A stretch of DNA of 64,000 bases from Planctomycetaceae bacterium UBA2671. Lineage in GTDB: Bacteria; Planctomycetota; Planctomycetia; Planctomycetales; Planctomycetaceae. A program made the position numbers and the translations under genes. This document shows, piece after piece, positions 44,837-54,027 of this stretch (the stretch's first letter is position 1; every line of letters starts with the position of its first letter). Below the pieces are notes generated by a model. The model worked only from the letters and a program-made list of their open reading frames with translations. It did not search any database and was not told the DNA's origin. The stretch lies in contig DEML01000041.1 in assembly GCA_002359185.1 (NCBI GenBank), positions 27,429-91,428 on the forward strand. The letters are read 5' to 3'.

Positions 44837-44882
44837 GGCGACACTCCTTCGTACGCCGAAAATAATTCAAACATTTACCTTT

Positions 44883-45021
44883 GTAGGGTGCGTCCTGACG
44901 CACCATGTTGTCGACATGGCTTGCTCATAGAGTTTCACTCCATAAACGAAACCATACCGGTTAATCATCATAAATAAGTCGAAATCGACATTCCACTCCG
45001 GTGCGTCAGGACGCACCCTAC
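44883..45021. repeat. Inverted repeat (GTAGGGTGCGTCCTGACGCA)
   Basis: GTAGGGTGCGTCCTGACGCACC (44883-44904) and its inverted copy GGTGCGTCAGGACGCACCCTAC (45000-45021) are perfect, about 95 bp apart, and each is itself a palindrome. They fill the gap between the membrane-protein gene and metK. Structure is as in the GTAGGGTCCGC pairs at 23 kb and 36.6 kb, which suggests a related repeat family. Confidence 0.85.
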
Positions 45022-45042
45022 TTCTGACTAACCCAACCTACA

Positions 45043-46221
45043 TTAGCTCATCACAAATTCTGTCTGGGGAACTTCACTTCCGAGGCCAGCTGCTTCACGC
45101 AGTGCAGAGGCTTTGTTTGTTGATTCCCAGGTGAAATCAGGATCGTTACGGCCGAAGTGTCCGCCCCAGGCGGTTTTCTGGAAGATCGGGCGTCGCAGGT
45201 CGAGAGTTTCGATGATGCCTTTCGGAGTCAGCGGGAAAATCTCACGGACAGCCGCTTCGATTTTTGATTCCTCGACTTCGGCAGAACCGAAGGTATCGAC
45301 TCGCACACTCACAGGCTCAGCGACTCCAATCGCGTAAGCCAGTTGAACTTCACATTCGGTTGCCAGCCCAGCTGCGACGATGTTCTTAGCGACATAGCGA
45401 GCCATGTAAGCAGCAGATCGGTCCACTTTAGTGGAGTCTTTTCCACTGAAGGCTCCGCCGCCGTGACGTCCCCAGCCGCCGTAGGTATCGACAATGATTT
45501 TTCGTCCGGTCAAACCACAATCGCCATGCGGGCCACCAATGATGAACTGTCCGGTCGGATTGATATGATATTTGGTTTTGTCGCTGAGAAATTCTGCGGG
45601 GACGACATCTTTGATGATCTGCTCAATCGCGAAATCACTGATCTCTTTTTGTGACACGCTTTCAGCATGCTGTGTTGAAATGACCACAGCAGAAACACCA
45701 ACGGGGCGAGAGCCTTCGAACTCGACACTGACCTGACTTTTGCTATCAGGACGCAACCAGTTCACTTCCCCTTTTTGACGGGCTTCGGTCAATCGATTCA
45801 AAATCCGATGCGACAAGGCGATTGGCACAGGCATGTATTCTTCGGTTTGATGGCAGGCATAGCCGAACATCAACCCCTGATCGCCGGCTCCGTCACGATC
45901 GACTCCCATAGCGATATCGCTCGACTGGGAATGCAGACGGACATCGATTTCGCAGGTCTTCGCATTGAAGCCCAGATCGTCGCTGTTGTAGCCAATTTCA
46001 TCGATCACTTTGCGAGCGATCGCTTCGTAATCGACTTTGGCATTGGAAGTGATTTCACCAGCCAGGCAGACGAAGTCTGTCGTGCAGAGTGTTTCGCAGG
46101 CCACGCGGGAAAGTGGATCCTGAGCCAGCAAGGCATCGAGCACGCCATCGGAGACCTGATCGGAAACTTTGTCCGGGTGGCCCATGCTGACAGATTCACT
46201 TGTGAAAATATAATTCGACAT
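45043..46221 (-). CDS. metK: S-adenosylmethionine synthetase
   Basis: MetK makes S-adenosylmethionine from ATP and methionine, supplying methyl groups for the cell. The 392-aa product is normal in length and has all family blocks: SVSMGHPDKVSDQVSDGVLD at the N-terminus, GAGDQGLMFGYACHQTEEYM (ATP/methionine loop) and GGGAFSGKDSTKVDRSAAY (phosphate-binding). AGGA six bases before the ATG at 46221 selects this start over the ATG at 46239. Upstream I looked for a SAM riboswitch and saw no convincing core. The terminal region downstream holds the 44883-45021 repeat. Confidence 0.97.
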   Translation of the reverse strand: MSNYIFTSESVSMGHPDKVSDQVSDGVLDALLAQDPLSRVACETLCTTDFVCLAGEITSNAKVDYEAIARKVIDEIGYNSDDLGFNAKTCEIDVRLHSQSSDIAMGVDRDGAGDQGLMFGYACHQTEEYMPVPIALSHRILNRLTEARQKGEVNWLRPDSKSQVSVEFEGSRPVGVSAVVISTQHAESVSQKEISDFAIEQIIKDVVPAEFLSDKTKYHINPTGQFIIGGPHGDCGLTGRKIIVDTYGGWGRHGGGAFSGKDSTKVDRSAAYMARYVAKNIVAAGLATECEVQLAYAIGVAEPVSVRVDTFGSAEVEESKIEAAVREIFPLTPKGIIETLDLRRPIFQKTAWGGHFGRNDPDFTWESTNKASALREAAGLGSEVPQTEFVMS

Positions 46222-46410
46222 TCTGATTCCTCGATACAAACTCTGCGTTTGAGCAAATGAAACTGTGTGAGATATTCACGACAGTGTTGAATGGAGCTGT
46301 AGATACTCATGACACATCGTCAAGAATGCGACTGGACTCCGAATTTCCAACTCGCCATTTTAGCAGGTCGAGCGGGGACGGAAAGTCAATCTCCCCCTCA
46401 AATTGCCGAC

Positions 46411-47733
46411 TCAGGCTGCAGTTTTTTGATTTCTTTTGAACGGGATTTCCAGCGTTTGTTCGATCCATTCCATCGTTTTTTGAGTCGCTCCCTGCTGAGA
46501 GAGCACATATTTCCGGGCGGCATTGCCGATCAACCCGGCATTCTCAGGCTGATGCAGCAATACCGAAATGCAATCAGCCAGTTCCTCACCTGTCGGAATG
46601 ACCATGCAGGCTTTGCGACGTTCGAGTTCTTCCACAACTTCCATAAAGTTCCAGGTATTCGGCCCCAGTACAACCGCGGCTCCATAACCGGCTGGTTCCA
46701 TCATGTTCTGACCACCCCGCTGATTAAAACTCCCGCCGACAAAAGCTATCTCTGCCAGTCCCCAGCAGGCGGAAAGTTCGCCGAGGGTATCGAGCAATCG
46801 AACCGTCGAAGAGTCGGTATCACGCCCTGACTGTACTCCAGAATTGACGAGTGAACGACGTAAAACTCGATAACCCGACTCCTGGATCAACTGAAAAACT
46901 TCTTCAAACCGTTCCTGATGTCGGGGGGCGATGATGAGTTGTAAATCCGGAAATTCGATTCGCAGTTTTCTCCAGGCTGAAAGGATCAGCGACTCTTCCG
47001 GTTCCCCGGTACTTCCGGCCATGAGGACAGGGGCAGATGGTGAAATCGCGAAAGCTTTCCGCAATTCCTGAACGCGAGAATGATTTCGGTCCGTCATCAG
47101 TCGATCGAATTTGATTGATCCGGCAGTTTCCAGCCGACTGGCTGAAGCTCCAAGAGCGAGGAAACGATCGGCATATTCGGAATTCTGGGCGACGATCAAC
47201 GAGAATCGCTGAAGCAGAGGACGGATGAGCGAGCGAAATCTGCGGTAACCTTTGAAGCTGTTGGCACTCAATCGACCATTGATCAATGTGACAGGAATAC
47301 CGGCTCGATGAGTTTCCATTATCAAATTCGGCCACAATTCGAGCTCAACCAGCCCCAGGCAACTCGGATTCAATCGCTGAATTACATTCCGGACCGCCCA
47401 GGAAAAATCGAGCGGGCAATAAAACAGGCGACAATCCGGATATGTCTTTTGAGCGACCTGCATTCCGGTTTGCGTCGTAATACTGATGGCCACTTCCCAG
47501 TCGGGATGCCGCTCTTTCCAGACATTCACAACCGGTTCAATTTGCAGCACTTCACCTACGCTGACCGCATGAAACCAGACGCACTGAGCCTGACTATCGC
47601 GGCGGGGAATTTGACCAAGAAACTTTTCACGGAATCCTTCACGGTATCGTCCCGTTTTCAATCGTCGATACAAGAGATAAGGAAACGCCAGAGTCAGCAA
47701 GGAGAGATACAAAATGTTGAGCAAATATCGCAC
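46411..47733 (-). CDS. waaA: 3-deoxy-D-manno-octulosonic acid transferase
   Basis: WaaA (KdtA) adds Kdo residues from CMP-Kdo to lipid IV(A) at the inner membrane, so this organism makes a lipid-A type glycolipid. The 440-aa GT30 protein has an N-terminal hydrophobic anchor (YLLNILYLSLLTLAFPYLLY), the catalytic acidic site in WFHAVSVGEVLQIEPV, the substrate loop LINGRLSANSFKGY, and the nucleotide-binding MAGSTGEPEESLI then IAPRHQERFEEV. The start is a GTG at 47733, as no ATG fits. No other lps gene is adjacent. Its presence supports an outer membrane in planctomycetes. Confidence 0.94.
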   Translation of the reverse strand: MRYLLNILYLSLLTLAFPYLLYRRLKTGRYREGFREKFLGQIPRRDSQAQCVWFHAVSVGEVLQIEPVVNVWKERHPDWEVAISITTQTGMQVAQKTYPDCRLFYCPLDFSWAVRNVIQRLNPSCLGLVELELWPNLIMETHRAGIPVTLINGRLSANSFKGYRRFRSLIRPLLQRFSLIVAQNSEYADRFLALGASASRLETAGSIKFDRLMTDRNHSRVQELRKAFAISPSAPVLMAGSTGEPEESLILSAWRKLRIEFPDLQLIIAPRHQERFEEVFQLIQESGYRVLRRSLVNSGVQSGRDTDSSTVRLLDTLGELSACWGLAEIAFVGGSFNQRGGQNMMEPAGYGAAVVLGPNTWNFMEVVEELERRKACMVIPTGEELADCISVLLHQPENAGLIGNAARKYVLSQQGATQKTMEWIEQTLEIPFKRNQKTAA

Positions 47734-47759
47734 TTGAGAGAATCCATTCGCTCAGGTTT

Positions 47760-47835
47760 ATTGAACAGCCAAGACGCCAAGTTACTAAGATTTTATGAAA
47801 TATTTCCTTGGCGACCTTGGCGTCTTGGCGGTTAA
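47760..47835. repeat. Inverted repeat (CAAGACGCCAAG...CTTGGCGTCTTG)
   Basis: CCAAGACGCCAAG (47769-47781) and CTTGGCGTCTTGG (47817-47829) are perfect inverted copies. CCTTGGCGAC and CTTGGCGGTT also resemble the CCTTGGCG...TTGGCGGTT units in the nested repeat (14580-14600) and in the copy at 36.8 kb. It lies between waaA and queF. Confidence 0.7.
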
Positions 47836-47844
47836 ATTAAAAAA

Positions 47845-48213
47845 TTATTCGTCCCAGTTTTCGTCGGGATAGCTGACGATCACATTTGTGCGAAGTCCGC
47901 CTCGTGGAGTGAACTCGGCTCGGATTTCCATCGATCGAGGCTGGGTCACTGCGACGAGATCGTCCAGAATCTTGTTGGTGACGCTTTCATAAAACGCCCC
48001 GTGATTCCGATACTGCTGCAGATACATCTTTAACGATTTCAGTTCGAAGCAGACTTCATCGGGAATGTAGGCAATCGTGAGGGTGCCGAAATCTGGCTGA
48101 CCGGTTTTAGGACAGACCGAAGTAAACTCCGGGCAAATCGTTTCGATCACATAATCGCGATCCGGATTCGGATTTTCAAAAGTTTCCAGCAGATCGCGTG
48201 AAGGTTCAGACAT
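47845..48213 (-). CDS. queF: NADPH-dependent 7-cyano-7-deazaguanine reductase (preQ0 reductase)
   Basis: QueF reduces preQ0 to preQ1 with NADPH in queuosine biosynthesis for tRNA. The 122-aa length identifies the short (type I) form. The conserved active-site cysteine is in FTSVCPKTGQPDFGTL, and the QueF motif appears as ELKSLKMYLQQYRNHGAFYE with M in place of the usual Y (ELKSxKxY). Catalytic residues are present. queC, queD or queE are not adjacent. It may be a stand-alone gene, preceded by a repeat that follows waaA. Confidence 0.94.
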   Translation of the reverse strand: MSEPSRDLLETFENPNPDRDYVIETICPEFTSVCPKTGQPDFGTLTIAYIPDEVCFELKSLKMYLQQYRNHGAFYESVTNKILDDLVAVTQPRSMEIRAEFTPRGGLRTNVIVSYPDENWDE

Positions 48214-48352
48214 GGGAGTTATCAGTTCAGCAAAACAGTTATAGACGATGGGAATCAGGTTTCAGAACACGGAAAACATTTTACAAGATCATTAGCACAA
48301 TTTCGTTTAATTATTGGCTCAATATCTGTAAACAACACCCCGCATCTGAAAA

Positions 48353-51300
48353 CTATTCGCCGTAGACTATCACCTGTTCCTGATGTTTCAAGGGAGTCGT
48401 AATTTGATCGGCTAACACATCAAATTCGACACGTCCATCCCCGGCTTGTGCGGCACTGAAGACCAGATCAAAAGTTGCTTCTTCATTTGGCATCAGTTTC
48501 GCCATCGGTTTGAAAGTGATGCTGGCTCCATTTTGAACACCTGTCACAGGACCATTGGCAGAGATGTACTGTAATTGTGCAGGAATTTTACAGGTGATGG
48601 CAACCTGAGTGGCGTCAGCCGATCCCCGATTGACGACTTTGAACCGCAGTGAAACCCGCTCTCCCTGAGAGACCGGACCACGGGCATCGGGAATGCGAAC
48701 CGCCAGAGACGGGAAGCCTTCGATTTTGACCATCGTGCTGATTTCTGCCTGATGACCGGAAGAGTCTTCAGCAGTGACAATCAGATTCTGAGCCCCGACT
48801 TTACTTGGAGCCAGTTTTGAGGAAACTTCCAGTTCCTGTTTGGGCTCCAGTTGAGGAATCACCCAGGTGATGGATCGCAATTGGTCGTTATACATCCCTT
48901 TTTCGGTGGCGGACTGGAATTCAAATCCGGGAGGAACCTGTGCGACGAGTCGAACATTTTCCAGCACCCGGCTCGAATTGTTCTGCACAGCCGTTTTGTA
49001 CTCGGCGACATGACCGACAAATCGGCGGGTCGGGCCGCTGTGAGCGACGCTCATGACGGATTCAATCACATTGACTTTGACTTTCCCTTGAGCAGAAACA
49101 TCGCCGTCGGCTTTCACGCTGGCCACGTTTTCGAGTGCACCGACTTTGCGGGCGACCATCGTGAGATTGATTTCCTTTTGCTCGCCCCCTTTGAGCTGAC
49201 CGATTTCATATTCGAGATCGGTGCCAGCCGGGTGTTCGAGGCCATCGGGAATCAGATTTCTCAAGATGACATTTTGAGCATCACCTTCACCGGAGTTGGT
49301 CACCAGAAACTGAACCTGAACAGGTTCGTTCAATGCCACTTCTTCCGTGCACTTCAACTCAATTTCGAGTCGAGGAGCAGTGACCATTGTCTGGGATGAA
49401 ACGGTTGATTTATAACTGACCGTTGAAACGGATCCAATTTTGCCAGACTCAATCGGCACGACTCGGACCAGAATTTTCTTACGTTCACCTGGCTTGAGTT
49501 CATCAAACTTCCAGTGCAGAGTTTTCTCGATCAGTTCTGCTCGAGGAATGGTTCCCGTCAGCTTGGTGCCGGCTGGGAATTTGTCTTCGACGATCACATC
49601 CCGGACAGCGACTTCACCGGCGTTTTCGATTTCGATCGTGTAGATTAAAGGTTGCCCCAGCACAGCATTGTCGGGAGCATTTTTGTGCAGTTCAATTTTC
49701 GGCTGTAACATACTGACGGAAAGATCCTGATCGACACGGGCCCCACCAATTAAGACGTCGTCCAGCACAGTGGCTGGCTGGTCGTTCAACTCCAGTGGAG
49801 CAGGTTCTGCATTCATGCGCACGTTGCCGGTTGATTCTTCTGGTTCTGCTTTTGGGAACCCCTGATTTGCAAATGGATTCGAGGGAGGAGTCTGCTTTTC
49901 AGGAACGGGATCCATTGCAGGAGCAGGAGTTGTTGTCAATGCAGGTGCGGGTTCTTCAGCAGGTTCGGGCTGGAATGGTTCTAGTTTCGCAGGCTCTGGT
50001 TTGACAGGAGGCTCTGCATTTTCCGGTCCAGCCGAGAAGGTTGGGAATCCAGACGGACGCATTTCCTCTGCCGGTTTTTCTTCCGCAGGTTGCCTTTCAG
50101 CAGGGGGTTGAGCCGCGAAGGGATCCTCTTGGGCTTCTGGAACTGGCTTCGGTGAAGAGGAATCAGCGGGGGCTGTATCCGCCTTCGGCTCTGAATTCGT
50201 ATCCGGCGGAGTCAGCATGAACGGAGCAGGCTCCGATTCCGTCATTTCCGGTTTTGCAACCGGTTTATTGCCATTGAATTCTGGTACAAGTCGATAAGGA
50301 TCATCCGCTTTTAAATTGTCTGGTTTTGTGTCTTCCTCAAAACTGGGGAAGAACGGTTGTGGAGTGGCATTTGACTCCGGTTTTGGATCTGGTTTGAATT
50401 CTGGCACAGCTTCTGGCTGAGCCATTAATTCCGGCTGAGGATTCACAGCAGGCAGAGGCTCTTCATTGGCCACAGGAACCGCGACGGGTGCAGGTTCATC
50501 CTGTGGTTCCGACGGATTGAATCCTGGAAACTGACTACCAGGCTGAACTTTCGGCAATTCGGTTGGCTTGTCTGCTTTTGTCGTCTTGGGTTCATCAAAT
50601 GGCGAGCCCGACTTTGGCCCTGCTACCGGGACATTGAATGATTCAAGTTTAGGCTTGGATTCGTTGGCTGGTTCCGGAAAGAATGCCGCTTTGGGAGCAT
50701 CCTTTTGTTCCATCTCAGGAGTCGGAGTTTCAGTTGATTGAGGCGTTTTCGCATTCTCAATTGGTTTGGCTTCATTATTGTCGAAGGCAAAGAATGGCGG
50801 CGGTGCGTCAGTTGGTTTCGCGTTCGTGTTAGCAGCCAGTTGAATCAATTCCTGAGCCACTTCCGTTTCTGGAACCTGCTGATTATTCCCCGTAAATTCC
50901 TGAACGGCATGCACGACCGGAGCCATCAGTTGAGCTGGTTTCTCTGTGACATTATTCAGATCAGCCTGAACTTCATTCGCAGTTTGAACGATTTCCGATT
51001 GCCATTCGTCAACCTGTTCCTGAGTGGCTCGTTCAAATTTCTGACCGGCATTCGCAAATTCACTTTTAATCTCATTGAATTTTTGATCGGCTGGGGCACG
51101 GAAATCGGCAAAGGGATCGTTCACAGGCACGCGAGGCGTGCGGTTTTCATTAGTTGGTGGGGGATCGAAAGAATTGGGCTCTGCCTGACCTGGAACGGCA
51201 GCCGTCGCAAAAGGATCGCTATTCTGAGTCGGCTCCTGCTGAGGCGGAAGATTGCCAGCATCGGCAGTCTGAGGATGAGCCGAGTATTGCTCGAATGAGG

Positions 51301-51574
51301 AATTCTGTGGCGAATTTCTCTCATCCCGCTTGAAATAAGGGCTGTTATCAGGTTCAGGTTCGTTCTGAGATTCGGCAAAATCCTCAGCCGAAAGCATCCC
51401 CGAAGCCGGAGCATCCTCTCCCAGTTGAGAGTTTTCCAGCTGAGAATTGTCTTCAGTGAATTCAGTTGGATTCTGTGACTGCTTGTCCAGATTCTGTTGA
51501 ACCTGCATCAAACCAAAAAATCCGACCGCCAAGCTTGCGGCTAACGCTGTCAGCTTCCAGGCTGCACCCTGCAT
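48353..51574 (-). CDS. Giant envelope protein with DUF11-type repeats and Pro-rich stalk
   Basis: This 1073-aa protein begins with a hydrophobic anchor or signal (MQGAAWKLTALAASLAVGFF). A long low-complexity stalk of Pro, Glu, Ala and Asn follows (about 60-620). Four beta-sandwich repeats of the DUF11/conserved-repeat type then occupy about 628-1073 (NAVLGQPLIYTIEIENAGEV, EVALNEPVQVQFLVTNSGEG, FVGHVAEYKTAVQNNSSRVL, GPVSQGERVSLRFKVVNRGS). It is probably an extended surface or envelope protein anchored near its N-terminus. GGGAAGGGA before the ATG supports the start. I did not find an LPXTG or PEP-CTERM tail. The tandem architecture and the very long stalk are notable. No partner gene is adjacent. 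Confidence 0.88.
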   Translation of the reverse strand: MQGAAWKLTALAASLAVGFFGLMQVQQNLDKQSQNPTEFTEDNSQLENSQLGEDAPASGMLSAEDFAESQNEPEPDNSPYFKRDERNSPQNSSFEQYSAHPQTADAGNLPPQQEPTQNSDPFATAAVPGQAEPNSFDPPPTNENRTPRVPVNDPFADFRAPADQKFNEIKSEFANAGQKFERATQEQVDEWQSEIVQTANEVQADLNNVTEKPAQLMAPVVHAVQEFTGNNQQVPETEVAQELIQLAANTNAKPTDAPPPFFAFDNNEAKPIENAKTPQSTETPTPEMEQKDAPKAAFFPEPANESKPKLESFNVPVAGPKSGSPFDEPKTTKADKPTELPKVQPGSQFPGFNPSEPQDEPAPVAVPVANEEPLPAVNPQPELMAQPEAVPEFKPDPKPESNATPQPFFPSFEEDTKPDNLKADDPYRLVPEFNGNKPVAKPEMTESEPAPFMLTPPDTNSEPKADTAPADSSSPKPVPEAQEDPFAAQPPAERQPAEEKPAEEMRPSGFPTFSAGPENAEPPVKPEPAKLEPFQPEPAEEPAPALTTTPAPAMDPVPEKQTPPSNPFANQGFPKAEPEESTGNVRMNAEPAPLELNDQPATVLDDVLIGGARVDQDLSVSMLQPKIELHKNAPDNAVLGQPLIYTIEIENAGEVAVRDVIVEDKFPAGTKLTGTIPRAELIEKTLHWKFDELKPGERKKILVRVVPIESGKIGSVSTVSYKSTVSSQTMVTAPRLEIELKCTEEVALNEPVQVQFLVTNSGEGDAQNVILRNLIPDGLEHPAGTDLEYEIGQLKGGEQKEINLTMVARKVGALENVASVKADGDVSAQGKVKVNVIESVMSVAHSGPTRRFVGHVAEYKTAVQNNSSRVLENVRLVAQVPPGFEFQSATEKGMYNDQLRSITWVIPQLEPKQELEVSSKLAPSKVGAQNLIVTAEDSSGHQAEISTMVKIEGFPSLAVRIPDARGPVSQGERVSLRFKVVNRGSADATQVAITCKIPAQLQYISANGPVTGVQNGASITFKPMAKLMPNEEATFDLVFSAAQAGDGRVEFDVLADQITTPLKHQEQVIVYGE

Positions 51575-52099
51575 GGGATTCCCTTCCCCAGTGATATCAA
51601 TAACTTACTGCGATGACGCCACACTTTCATCCTGAATGTGACGTAAGATCTTGAGCCATATTTTGCAGAAATACCATTTTTGGCAAAATTTGCAAAGCCC
51701 AGTTTTTTGGAGAATCCTTATGTGAGGGATGACGTTTAAGAGGAAATGGAAACAAATTTCTTGACTCTCACATGCTCTATTGGAGTGTATCAAGTGAATT
51801 CGGACTATAATTACCTATTACACATAAAAATTACCAAATTCGACCTAAGTCAATTGGCGTGTCGTAAGCCGTTACATTGCAATACCTTGTGGATATTTTA
51901 AGTTTGACCGGGGGACTTTTTGAATCTATTTTCAAAAAAAATGCTTCGTATGCGAACTTTTTTCAACCATGTGTCGTCATAATAGCGTATTAGGGATGTG
52001 TGAAAGCAATTTTAATTTTATGAAAATCGCCGGTCACGATGTCCGGAGGTCTCTTACGAGAAGTTTTCACGAGGAAGACGATTCGGAAGGAGAGTTATT
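51575..52099. other. AT-rich intergenic region upstream of the sigma factor
   Basis: This 525-bp gap between the divergent DUF11 and sigma-factor genes contains no gene I can support. It is markedly AT-rich and has runs of T and A (for example 51923-51942). A candidate promoter is given separately. Confidence 0.5.
51904..51932 (+). promoter_or_regulatory. Candidate sigma-70 type promoter of the sigma-factor gene
   Basis: TTGACC (51904-51909), 17 bp, TATTTT (51927-51932). The -35 differs from consensus at one base and the -10 at two. It would give a leader of about 160 nt before the ATG at 52100. This is a sequence match only. Confidence 0.25.
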
Positions 52100-53764
52100 A
52101 TGGCGACTTATGCAAATCCAGTTATTAAACAACTGAAAGACCAACAGGTCCGTTATGCCCCGAAGAAGGTTCGTCTGGAGCAGATCCAGCGAGCTGAGAA
52201 ACTTCTGGCAGAGTTGGATCTGGAACGGGATTACGAATATCCTGAGCTTTGCGAACGGATTACCGATTACCATTCAAGTCTGTATCCCGATCTGAAAATC
52301 GATGGGAAAGATGTTCAACACGACTTATGTCGTTTCGTCGAAGATCTTTCGGACAGTATTGATATGCAAATCGATGATGTCCAGGAAGATGTGATGACTG
52401 TTGACGACCTGAGCGAACGGTTTCATGTCTCAACGAAAACAGTTGATCGCTGGCGACAACGGGGATTGGTCGGACGTAAGATTAAAATGGGCGCTCGTAA
52501 GCGGGTTGTCTTTTTGAAGTCGAATGTTGACCGATTTATTAAGGCGAATGCAGCCGAGATCCGTCGCAGTTCCCGATTTACACAATTAACCGCTCAGGAA
52601 AGGCTCGATATTATCGATCGTGCCCGAAAACTGGCTGCTCATGGAGCGTGCCTGTCTGAAATCAGCAAACGGCTGGCCCGGAAAACGGGTCGGTCCGTCG
52701 AGACAGTCCGTTATACATTGAAGAACCACGATCGCGATTATCCGCAATCTGCCATCTTCCCGCATGCCCGCGGTCCATTAACAGACGAAACGAAACGAGA
52801 AATCTGGCATAAACATCAACGGGGAACTTCCGTTGAAGATCTGGCCCGACAATTCTGCCGCACCCGTTCGAGTATTCATCGTATCATCAATGAAGTGAGA
52901 GCAGACCGAATTTTTGAGGTCAATCTCGATTTCATCGATAGCGAAGAATTCCACAAACGGGGTGCAGAAAAAGTGATACTTGGCGATCCTCCTGAAGTGG
53001 AACGCAAAGAGTCGAAACCGAAAATTCCGCCCGGACTTCCCGCCTATCTGGCCAGCCTGTACGAATTGCCGTTGTTGACCCGGGAAGAAGAAGGTTACTA
53101 CTTCCGCAAAATGAATTACCTCAAATTCAAAGCGGGACAGATGCGTGAAAAACTCGATTCTGCCAAACCTTCTGCCCGATTGATGAGCGATATCGAAGAA
53201 CAGATTCGTGAAGCGGTCGTTGTGAAGAACTTCCTGATCCGCAGTAACTTGCGGCTGGTTGTTTCCATCGCCAAACGGCATGTCAAACCACAATCGAACT
53301 TCTTCGAAATGGTTTCGGACGGGAATATGTCATTGATTCGAGCGATCGAAAAGTTTGATTACTCTCAGGGAAATAAGTTCTCCACTTATTCTACCTGGGC
53401 GATTATGAAAAACTACGCCCGTTCGATTCCGACCGAGATGAAGCAGATGGATCGTTATCGGACCGGTCACGATGATATTTTCTCACAATCGACCGACCAG
53501 CGCGACAATCCATTCCAGCAGGAGCTGGCACAGAAAAATCAGCACTCGGCGATTATGAATATCCTCGAACAACTCGATCACCGCGAACGGGATATTATTC
53601 TGTTCCGCTTCGGGTTGAACAAAGGGACCGAATCCGAAACCCTCGAACAGGTCGGTCAACGATTCGGCGTGACCAAAGAACGTATTCGACAAATTGAATC
53701 GAGAGCGATTTCCAAACTCAAGAAAATCGCCATCGAAGAAAAAATCGACATCCCCGGCTTCTAA
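52100..53764 (+). CDS. Sigma-70 family factor with extra N-terminal helix-turn-helix modules
   Basis: This 554-aa protein is a sigma-70-family factor in its C-terminal half: region 1.2-like (about 310-345), region 2 (373-444; NLRLVVSIAKRHVKPQSNFF and KFDYSQGNKFSTYSTWAIMK) and region 4 (483-545; LEQVGQRFGVTKERIRQIES). Region 2.4 has WAIMKNYARSIP where housekeeping factors have WWIRQAITRAIA. Region 3 is reduced or absent. The N-terminal half is not that of RpoD: about 101-148 is a MerR/excisionase-like helix-turn-helix (VDDLSERFHVSTKTVDRWRQ then RGLVGRKI). From about 174 to 275 come two more possible HTH units (LSEISKRLARKTGRSVETVR and RGTSVEDLARQFCRTRSSIH). AAGGAG precedes the ATG. It may recognise a special promoter class, with DNA contacts upstream. 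Confidence 0.93.
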   Translation: MATYANPVIKQLKDQQVRYAPKKVRLEQIQRAEKLLAELDLERDYEYPELCERITDYHSSLYPDLKIDGKDVQHDLCRFVEDLSDSIDMQIDDVQEDVMTVDDLSERFHVSTKTVDRWRQRGLVGRKIKMGARKRVVFLKSNVDRFIKANAAEIRRSSRFTQLTAQERLDIIDRARKLAAHGACLSEISKRLARKTGRSVETVRYTLKNHDRDYPQSAIFPHARGPLTDETKREIWHKHQRGTSVEDLARQFCRTRSSIHRIINEVRADRIFEVNLDFIDSEEFHKRGAEKVILGDPPEVERKESKPKIPPGLPAYLASLYELPLLTREEEGYYFRKMNYLKFKAGQMREKLDSAKPSARLMSDIEEQIREAVVVKNFLIRSNLRLVVSIAKRHVKPQSNFFEMVSDGNMSLIRAIEKFDYSQGNKFSTYSTWAIMKNYARSIPTEMKQMDRYRTGHDDIFSQSTDQRDNPFQQELAQKNQHSAIMNILEQLDHRERDIILFRFGLNKGTESETLEQVGQRFGVTKERIRQIESRAISKLKKIAIEEKIDIPGF

Positions 53765-53940
53765 GCCCTTTCAGGGCTTTGATCTGGGCGTCGGATAACT
53801 GTTACGCACTCCGTTGTTATGCTTGACTACTTTTTTTTCTGAAATTGATTAACCCACGACTTGGAGATGAAGTCGCAAGATTTGTTTGCTCCGTCAGAAT
53901 GCGAAAATACTGAATCGGAACGTCCTTCGTTCCGTCCTGC

Positions 53941-53979
53941 AAGATCCACGAGCACTTTTGTTCGTGGATCTTTTTTTTC
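53941..53979 (+). terminator. Intrinsic terminator downstream of the sigma factor
   Basis: AAGATCCACGA and TCGTGGATCTT enclose a loop (GCACTTTTGT) and are followed by TTTTTTT. Another short hairpin, AGCCCTTTCAGGGCT, directly follows the stop codon at 53764. Both lie in the 260-bp gap to the convergent hypothetical gene. Confidence 0.88.
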
Positions 53980-54027
53980 TCTTTAAACCCAAAGCGTCAG
54001 TTTTGAAGTTGCGTTTTTACTACTTGC

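Noticed and set aside
46222..46410. SAM riboswitch upstream of metK
   Set aside because: I looked for the conserved junction sequences of SAM-I and related classes and saw no convincing match. The gap is short and shows no clear helix P1.
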